The notes beneath the pieces are model-generated. The model saw only the letters and a program-made list of their open reading frames with translations. It had not been told where the DNA came from and searched no databases. A program made the translations under genes and the position numbers. 64,000 nucleotides of DNA. It comes from Gymnopus androsaceus JB14. Taxonomy: Eukaryota > Basidiomycota > Agaricomycetes > Agaricales > Omphalotaceae. Shown piece after piece: positions 57,201 through 64,000 of the stretch (positions within the stretch are counted from its first letter, which is position 1; each line of letters begins with the position of its first letter). Location: the NCBI GenBank assembly GCA_009733575.1, contig ML769422.1:62001-126000 (forward strand). Direction: 5' to 3'.

Positions 57201-57450
57201 AAAAAATCAGCGTATCAACATTGTGGATGTCAAGAGGTCAACTCTTGAGACACTATGACATTGTAGCTCTGAGTTCTGGAGGAAGAAAGGAAGGAAGGAT
57301 TATTACATGGTATGGTCCAAGTGCTGAACACTGGATCCATTCCAGAGATTATCCCAGTGCAGCACTAGCACTTTCACCTCCAGGACACCTGAGGCCTGCA
57401 ATTTTTATATCCAAAAGGGTTAATGAGAATAATGGCTGAAGCACTTCGCT
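54287..57450. other. Repeat-rich, gene-poor region
   Basis: No intact gene. Contains two tandem GACATTGAGA(A/G)(A/G)TCAAGAC copies (55252-55310), a triple tandem repeat at 55604-55760 and long stretches that look like degraded retroelement leader or LTR sequence (56360-57060), without motifs that would name a family. Confidence 0.4.
55604..55760. repeat. Tandem repeat, three copies of a 58-60 bp unit
   Basis: GGGTCAAGTA(C/T)GCC(A/G)ACTCAAC followed by AAACAACTT starts at 55605, 55663 and 55723. Units are separated by a variable AAACACCxA(A/G)GCA(C/T) segment. Confidence 0.8.
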
Positions 57451-57459
57451 TACCTATAA

Positions 57460-57960
57460 TCCACTTACCTCCGTAGGTAGTTGTTAAACTGTACAAGTGG
57501 TTAATTGAAGTAAGTGGTTAGTTGTTGTAAGTGGTTAATCGACTTGCCTTTTGGTTAATTGATGCGTACCGTGTATGTGGCTCACCCATTATGGCATTTA
57601 ACCTCACTGGCACCTTGGATGCGCCTCAGTACACAATACCTCCTGTGTGTGTGATTGGAGCCAAATGAGAAATCAGCATGGAAGCCCAAAACTCACCTGT
57701 CCCTCAGCCAAATGGAAAGGGAACTTTCCAGTGACTATAAACCTTTGTAGAGCCTGAACTGAATCCATTGTTCAATTCCTCTACAGGTTCTCATGGTTAT
57801 TGTGAGCTGTGGTCATTCAGCCACAGAGGAAGAGGATGGTGAAGAGGAAGAGGAAGAAAGAAAGAAGTGGTTATTCCACTTACTGTCCATGTCTTGCCTG
57901 TCCCTCAGAATGGTTAATCCACTTACCTTGTGGCAAAGTGCTTTGTGATGTACATCCTTC
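57460..57960. repeat. AAGTGGTTAATC-rich repeat, left member of an inverted pair
   Basis: AGTGGTTA(A/G)T recurs about five times between 57490 and 57550 and again at 57876 and 57908. CATTCAGCCACAGAGGAAGA and GGATGGTGA at 57812-57842 match, in inverse orientation, the right end of the window (63967-63995). Confidence 0.65.
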
Positions 57961-58059
57961 ATTACCCTAAAATCTATGGGGGTTGAAGATTTTATTTCTT
58001 CAATAGAAGAGATTATAAGTACTTATGCTTAAGCTAAGTCAAGTCAAGGGAAGGGTACA

Positions 58060-58290
58060 ACTTGAAGTTGTTGAAGTCAGGGCTGTCAGGGAGGTTGGGG
58101 ATGTAGGGGAAATCAGGGAGGTTGAAAAAATCCGGTAGGTTGGGGACATTGGGGAACTCTGCCAACTCTATGAACTCGGGGAGGCTGGGGAGGTCAGAGA
58201 AATCAGGGAAGTTGGTGAAATCCCCAAAATCCCCAAAAATATGGGAGGTCAGAGATGTCAAGGAAATTGGGAAGTTGGTGAAATCTGCAA
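58060..58290. repeat. G-rich purine minisatellite, array 1
   Basis: Degenerate units of 9-15 bp built from GGGGAGGTTGG, GGAAATCAGGGA and TGGGGAxxT. The minus strand is open and reads as NLPDF/NFPDF/NIPNLPDF-like tripeptide repeats. Related arrays lie at 58722-58800 and 59390-59690 in the same orientation. Confidence 0.6.
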
Positions 58291-59389
58291 AATTGTCACA
58301 GATTTTCCTTATTCATTATAGATACTGTTATCACCCTTATTTAGTTTATCTTAGACACTACCTTATTCATTACAGTATCCCTACAACTAGCATTCTTACA
58401 GCCAATATCATTACAATATCTTATCTGTGACATGCAGTGCTTGTCAACACTCAATAGAGTACCTTATATAGATATATATTAGGCACTGGGTGACCCAGAT
58501 AAACCAGTGTAAACCCAGAGTGGGACCACTGTATAATCACTCAGTAGCCCTGGGTAGCCCAGCATGTATATAAGTAGGATAGTCTGAGCCCCAAAGGCTC
58601 CAGACTCAATAACATCTTCATTGTCTTCATACAAACACTTCTCTCTCTACACACTCAGCTTTAAACCTTTGCTGCCCCCAAATCCACAGCAGGTGAGTTA
58701 GGGATTTGTGATAGAAATCTGCAAAATCTGCAACTTGAAGGTTGGGGATGTCAGGGAAATCAAGGAAGTCAGGCAAAATCCATAAAGTCTTGGAAGTTGG
58801 TAATGTGCTGATTTTCTGGCTAGTACTATACCAGTGCTATTGGAGAATGTTAGACAATACAAACCCCTCTGGGTTTGCATAAAACCAGTCTTTGATCATG
58901 CAACCTCACCGTCTAGATATAACAAGTCATCTGTGTAGTGCTGGGTAATACTGCCTAGTGCTCTAGTTCACATCGTTAACCCATATAGTACAAAGTACTA
59001 CATGGTTCATTACAGAATATAATATCTTTCATTTCTAGGCATAAATCCAAAGCATCTGATTGTTGAAATTATCAACAGACTGGATAATTGCCACTGTAAT
59101 TATATTCCTTTCCAGGGTATTTTTTGCTTCCCATCATTGACTCAGCAGGATTTGAACAATAGAAGAAAAAAATTTGGATTCCATTGCTACTGCTTAGTAG
59201 TACTACACAAGTACCCAACACTGCATGCAAATTCAAATAAATTTGATCCAAAAATTGTTAAAATTATGTAAAAATTGTATGGATGAATTTTGCCATAAAT
59301 TTTGTCATTTATTAAAGATATATCAAACTTGTATTATACAACAAACTAATTTTTCTGATTATAAACTGAGATATCTATAGTGAAAATAT

Positions 59390-59690
59390 GAAGTTGGGGT
59401 TATCAGGGAGGCTGGGGAAGTTGGTGGAACCAGTGAAATCTGGGAGGTTGGGGTAGTCAGGGAAATTGGGGAGGTTGGCAAAATGCATGAAATATAGGAG
59501 GTCATGGACACCAGGAAATTGGGGAAGTCAACAAATCCAAAAATCTGGGAGGTCAGGATGTTGGGGAAGCTGGCTAAATTCAAAAAATCTGGAAGGCCAG
59601 GGATGTTGGGGAAATTGGGGAAGTTGATGAAGTCTGTGAAATTTGTGAAATCTGGGAGCTCAGGGATGTCAGTATGGGAGTGTAGGCTGC
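59390..59690. repeat. G-rich purine minisatellite, array 3
   Basis: Same unit types as at 58060-58290 (for example GGGATGTTGGGGAAATTGGG). The minus strand is open and reads ELPDFTNFTDFINFPNFPNI. No start context or domain suggests a real protein. Confidence 0.6.
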
Positions 59691-60090
59691 ATTGCTGGTA
59701 GCCAACATTCACATTAGAGTATTCACATGTATATTGATTATCCTTATATTATACACACTATGTGTACATACAAACCCTTCATTTGATTTATTACTACTTT
59801 AAATCTTACACATGTGGATTAACAAGAGATCAACTTCTTGAATTTGATATTTTTACTATAAATGGCATACTTTATAATGAAGAAATGTATTTGTTGCATA
59901 ATAGCCTTACAAGTTTTACATATCTTTACCATAAATGACAAAGTTTATGGGAAAATCATCCATACAATTTTAACATAATTTTACTATTTCGGAAAATTTT
60001 TATTTGGATTTGCATGCAGTGTGAGTCATAATGGTACAGTATATTGTTACAGTAAGTAGGTAAACCAATCTGTCAAATTACACAGTAGAT

Positions 60091-62559
60091 TCATAATACT
60101 TGCCTGCGCAGCTGAAGCACCTCCTTTTGCAGCTTCTCAGCTGCCTGTAGATTTTTGAGTTTCCTATATGTATTTGCAAGATCAGTCATGGAAATCAATG
60201 TATTTGGGTGGTGCTCTCCTATCACTTGCTTACGCAGGTGGAGCACTTCTTCTTGCAGCTTCCTTGCAGCCTCTATCTTGTCAAGTTTCCTATATGTCAT
60301 TGCAAGACTGGCCATGGAACTCAATGTATCTGGGTGGTACTTTCCAATCACTTGCTTGCGTAGCCTGAGCACCTTTTCTTGCATTGTCTCTGCTGCCTCC
60401 AGCTTGCCAAGTTTCCTACATGTCATTGCAAGATTGGCCATGGAATTCAATGTATCTGGGTGATGTTCCCCAATCAGTTGCTTGCGCAGCTGGAGCACCT
60501 CCTCTTCCCGCTTTTCTGCCTCCTCCAATTTTCCAAGTTTACGATATATGGCTGCAAGACTGGTCATGGAATTCAATGTTTCTGGGTGGTGCAAGCCAAT
60601 CACTTGCTTACGCAACTGGAGCACCTTTTCCATCAGGTTCTCCGCTGCCTGATCTTTTCCAACTGTCCGATATGTTCCTGCAAGCTCTGACATGGCAGTC
60701 AAAGTGTCAAGGTGATACTCCCCAAGCACTTGCCTGTTTAGCTGAAGCACCTCTTCTTCCAGCTTTTCAATCTGTGACCAAAGGCCATGGTCATAGAAAA
60801 CCCTTATCAGGCACTTCTTCACCCTCAACGTTGAAAATTTAGCTGTTTGTATTACACTCGTATCTATTATCAATTGGTGCCGAAACTGAAAATCCTCTTG
60901 AGATAGGCCAAGTGGAATAGCCCTGCCAAACAATAACATTGCAGTCTGGCTGATATCCTCATTTAAAATAGTTTCAGAGGTACATGCATGTATCACCGGA
61001 TGAAAGTCAAGGCATTTTTTGACAGCATTATATGAAGCCAGTGATAGTTGACACAACTCAACCACACTGTCTTCCCATGAGCTTTGATCTGAATACATTG
61101 ACAGAAATTTGTCCAAAAAATTGATGACTTGCGTAGGAGGATTTAAATCAACAGGACCAATGTCACTACCGGCAAAGGCAGCTGCATGAATGAACAGCTC
61201 CAAGGGAATGGCAGTTGGATGTAGATATGTACATATTTGCATAAAGATTTGAGTGGAAAAACTGAGTTTCTCAAAACTCAACTGAAAGGTACTATAAATA
61301 GTTCTTTGGTAGCTGTCCAGTGACCTCATTCTGTAATTGAGGATCTTGGTCTGTTTCTTAATGAAATGTTCTAGATAATTGCCCAGTGCACTAAGTTGGA
61401 GTAGCGCCAATATATGCCCCAGCAGTTGAGACTGCAAGAGCATGACAGCCAAGAGCATCAACAATTGTGGAAGCTAGAGCCTGGTTTGCATCTGAGCTTT
61501 CCTGATGTGCCTGTCTTAGAAGTAGCTCTATAGCATTTTCCTTGCTAAGATCACAAAAGTCAACATGACATCCAGGAGATGCCATTTGTGATGTCTCTGT
61601 GAGGCGGCTTGTAACAATCACATTCCCATGGTTGCAACTGGGAATATACTCATTGAGAAAAACCTCTTTATCATCAGCATTGTCAAAAATGCAGAGCCAA
61701 TTTCCATCCATCCTTGCCAGGAAGTCTTGTACATTTTTTACATCTTCACCAATACCTGCAGCATTGGCAAACTCTTTGAAACTTGCCCTCAAGGTATTAT
61801 CGGAAGTAGCATCAAAAAACCAAATGTTTGAAAATCTGTTTAAATAGGTTAGCACTACTTCCCATTTTGAAAACTGAAATTTTTTTTACTGAGAGAAGTT
61901 CTTGGAAACAAACTTCAGAATTAATTGGGTTTTTCCAGTTCCTCCTTTTGCAACAAGAGTCACCACACGCTGTCCAGGATAAAGGGCCTTCTCAATGCAG
62001 CCCAACAGCTTCTTCACAACTTGCTGATCTAAATAATCATCAAAGTGAAAGGCACAAGCATTAGATGATGCCAAGCTGGAAATAGCTGGTTGTGTGCTTG
62101 TGACAAGGACCGGGATATCTGGGAAGGTATGCCAAGAGTAGCCTTCTACTAGTGATGCATCTACATTTTCCAGTACTAGAAGGAGTTCAGGTGGAAGAGC
62201 CTGGTCTTTTACCTTTTCCTGAAGCACTGCATTCAAAATCTCTGTAGAGCTTGCATCAAGCACAATGGAGGGGCTGTAAGCATGAATCATGATTAAGTAA
62301 ATTCATATCTACATCCATGTAAAAGGACTCACTATTTCAGATGTTGTCTTACAAAATCATGAAGTACATCTGCATTTGCACTCCAAACTGTTACAATTTG
62401 TGCAGAAAATATTTTCAAGAGCTTCATCAGCATGTCTTCACGCCCAACAAAATATTGACTTGGAGAAGGGCACTTGAGAATATTTGAAATGGAAATTACA
62501 TGATCTGAGTGAATTGAAAGAAAGTCAATATCGGAATTACCAGAATTTGCATAAGACAA
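60091..62559 (-). CDS. NB-ARC-TPR protein (fungal NLR-like), N-terminal effector domain not seen
   Basis: Exons 62559-62333, 62273-61890 and 61835-60091; introns 62332-62274 (59 nt, GTGAGT) and 61889-61836 (54 nt, branch GCTAACC). CPSPSQYFVGREDMLMKL opens the nucleotide-binding part; the P-loop is VVTLVAKGGTGKTQLILKF; Walker B is NWLCIFDNADDKEVFLNEYI followed by NVIVTSRL; the GLPL-equivalent is ALGCHALAVSTAGAYIG. The C-terminus has at least five 42-residue kinesin-light-chain-type TPRs (EEVLQLRKQVIGEHHPxTL, SMxxLAxTYRKLGKLEAAE). A surplus base near 61392 shifts the frame after AYIGATPT. Such proteins act in fungal self/non-self recognition and regulated cell death. No effector domain is found upstream, so the gene is 5' truncated or its first exons are missed. 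Confidence 0.82.
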
Positions 62560-62871
62560 GTACTGTGGTTTGCATGTTGATTTGTTTTATGATATATAAC
62601 ATTCACAGGACCAGTGGTGATGATCGATTTATCAATTTGAAAGTTGGATGCTTGTGCAAACATTTGGTGACTTCAGGATTGAAGTGGTTATTGCACTGAT
62701 AGCTGCTTTTAAATACACAGACTTACGAGGTCATCCTAATCCCGCAACACTGAAATGGGCAGTTAAGGGGAAATATGTAAATGACAGACAGTCTCCATCT
62801 TATATACTCCAAGCTCAGGAACCATCTTATGTCCTGCCTGCACACGGACAGCCATCATTCCATTTATTTAA

Positions 62872-62921
62872 CATCAGCAAACCTGGGTATTTTTCAGAGG
62901 TTCATCAGCAAAACCTGTCAT
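62872..62921. repeat. Two tandem left termini of the CATCAGC family
   Basis: CATCAGCAAACCTGGGTATT (62872) and CATCAGCAAAACCTGTCATT (62903) occur 31 bp apart in the same orientation. No matching right end is found, so these are partial copies or solo ends. Confidence 0.55.
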
Positions 62922-63092
62922 TACTATAGTTGCATCAATAGCAACACATCTTCATGATTGAGGATTAACAATATTTTGAGCCCCAGACACAGATCTTGTT
63001 GACAAATTCAATTACAATTGTAGGTTTTGTATTATTCTACAAATTACTACAGCTGTAAGTACCATCAATTATTAATACCATTATACAGTATG

Positions 63093-63345
63093 GCGCGCAA
63101 AATTCGGGCCCGCCTCCGCTTCCCTCCCCTCCCTCGCTGCACTCGGGGGGTCCCCCGGGCCAGGAAGTCGTCAGCGGGCACCCTAAAGCCTCGTTTGCGC
63201 TTATTTTGATAGGCGGGAGCCCCTTACCTAACCTCAACCCCTAACCGCTAACCCAGCACGTTTGGCAATGCCGGACTAGCTCTCTAATGTTAGGGTTCAC
63301 CCTTCGGGCGAACCCTAACGAGAGCTAGCCACGGCATTGCTTGGA
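63093..63345. repeat. GC-rich segment with a strong hairpin (63265-63340)
   Basis: GCAATGCCG and CTAGCTCTC on the left pair with GAGAGCTAG and CGGCATTGC on the right, with GTTAGGGTTCACCC / GGGCGAACCCTAAC inside and a CTTC tip. The preceding 63093-63200 is unusually GC-rich for this region (GGGCCCGCCTCCGC, CTCGGGGGGTCCCCCGGG). No RNA gene family recognised. Confidence 0.65.
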
Positions 63346-63715
63346 AATAAAAAAAACACAACCTAATTAATGTTTTTACATTGGGGATTGAACACTCGCC
63401 GCTACTAGGTACAGCTTACCTCACCTGTCAGAGATGCCAACAAGAATACTGTTATGCCATCAGGCGCATAGAAGCCATGAATGTAATTGAAATATATTAC
63501 ATCACTGTTGCTACATTTATTTACAACTGTAAGTAATTTGTAGAATAATTAAAAACCTACGACTGTAATCATTTATCAACAATCCTGGTGTCCTAGGTTA
63601 AATATTTACGCCCTTGGTAGACATGAATGCAACATTCAACATCAGGAAAACTGCACACCCGTGATCCACATGAAGGCACGCCAAATACGTCAGATCATAC
63701 GGATTTGGCTGTGTA

Positions 63716-64000
63716 TGTATACTAAGTGATTAATCAAAGTCAGTAGTTAACCAAACTAAGTGGTTAATCCACTTACCTTCATACATGAACAACATCATCA
63801 GTATGAATGTAGGTTAATCAAGTATGGATTAACCACTAACAAAGGTAATTAACTGCTGTCTTTGAAAGATGATTAACCATTCTGAATGACATGCGAGTCT
63901 TGGTCAACATATGCAAAGGCAAGTAAATTGGGTTAGTAACCACTCATTTCATTCTTTTTCTCCCTCACCATCCTCTTCCTCTGTGGCCGAATGACACAGC
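63716..64000. repeat. AAGTGGTTAATCC repeat, right member of the inverted pair
   Basis: Contains AAGTGATTAATC, AAGTGGTTAATCCACTTACC and several GATTAACC(A/C) copies. The end CACCATCCTCTTCCTCTGTGG is the complement of 57822-57842. It continues past the window edge. Confidence 0.6.

Noticed and set aside
58034..58261. Leucine-rich-repeat-like small protein on the minus strand
   Set aside because: The frame is explained by the minisatellite; no start context, splice structure or LRR consensus.
61836..61889. In-frame stop in the NLR after FVSKNFSQ
   Set aside because: A 54-nt intron with donor GTAAAA, branch GCTAACC and acceptor ACAG removes it and rejoins conserved residues (QFSNIWFFDA).
63285..63320. 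TTAGGG-like motifs suggesting a telomere
   Set aside because: Only one TTAGGG and its complement, both within the hairpin arms; no tandem array.

Overview
The window looks like nuclear DNA of a filamentous basidiomycete (Agaricomycetes-like). Genes are broken by many 47-82 nt GT-AG introns with CTAAC/CTNAC branch sites. The inventory fits too: a TPR-CHAT protein, an NB-ARC-TPR NLR-like protein, a GT17 glycosyltransferase, tuberin, a fungal UNC-13 homologue, Ty1/copia and hAT transposons, and an intron-bearing tRNA-Ile(AAU). The species cannot be told from this sequence.

Layout. 1-8.9 kb is an accessory, AT-rich compartment. It holds a copia reverse-transcriptase fragment split by a small palindromic element, a Tc1/mariner-type MITE, and a long multi-exon TPR-CHAT gene (2253-7497) whose 5' part is an array of phase-0 mini-exons encoding ubiquitin-interacting-motif-like repeats. 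8.9-15 kb is a decayed copia element whose gag start is split by a complete 4.4 kb hAT transposon (8-bp TSD). 15.7-25 kb is gene-rich: GT17, an HNH-like protein, a partial copy of the UNC-13 gene and a large Ser/Pro-rich protein. 26.2 kb carries the tRNA. 27.4-29.5 kb has two poorly characterised spliced genes. 30.5-38.6 kb is a nest of repeats: a long palindromic foldback element containing a gag-only LTR retrotransposon, 34-bp minisatellites, and two more members of the CATCAGC palindromic family. 38.7-54.3 kb is the conserved core: UNC-13-like, tuberin, ribokinase, HpcH/HpaI aldolase, sugar transporter and a small unknown gene. 54.3-64 kb is again repeat-rich and holds one NB-ARC-TPR gene bracketed by inverted repeats.

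Functional reading. The conserved core has signalling and membrane-traffic genes (tuberin as a GAP for Rheb-type GTPases; UNC-13/MUN for exocytosis) next to carbon metabolism (ribokinase, aldolase, sugar porter). The two probable self/non-self or cell-death type genes, CHAT and NLR, both sit in the repeat-rich flanks and both carry repeat arrays that can change copy number.

Quality note. Almost every conserved gene reads cleanly only if one or two single-base indels, mostly surplus bases and often in short homopolymers, are allowed. This pattern points to residual long-read assembly errors more than to mass pseudogenisation. Frameshift calls below should be read with that in mind.
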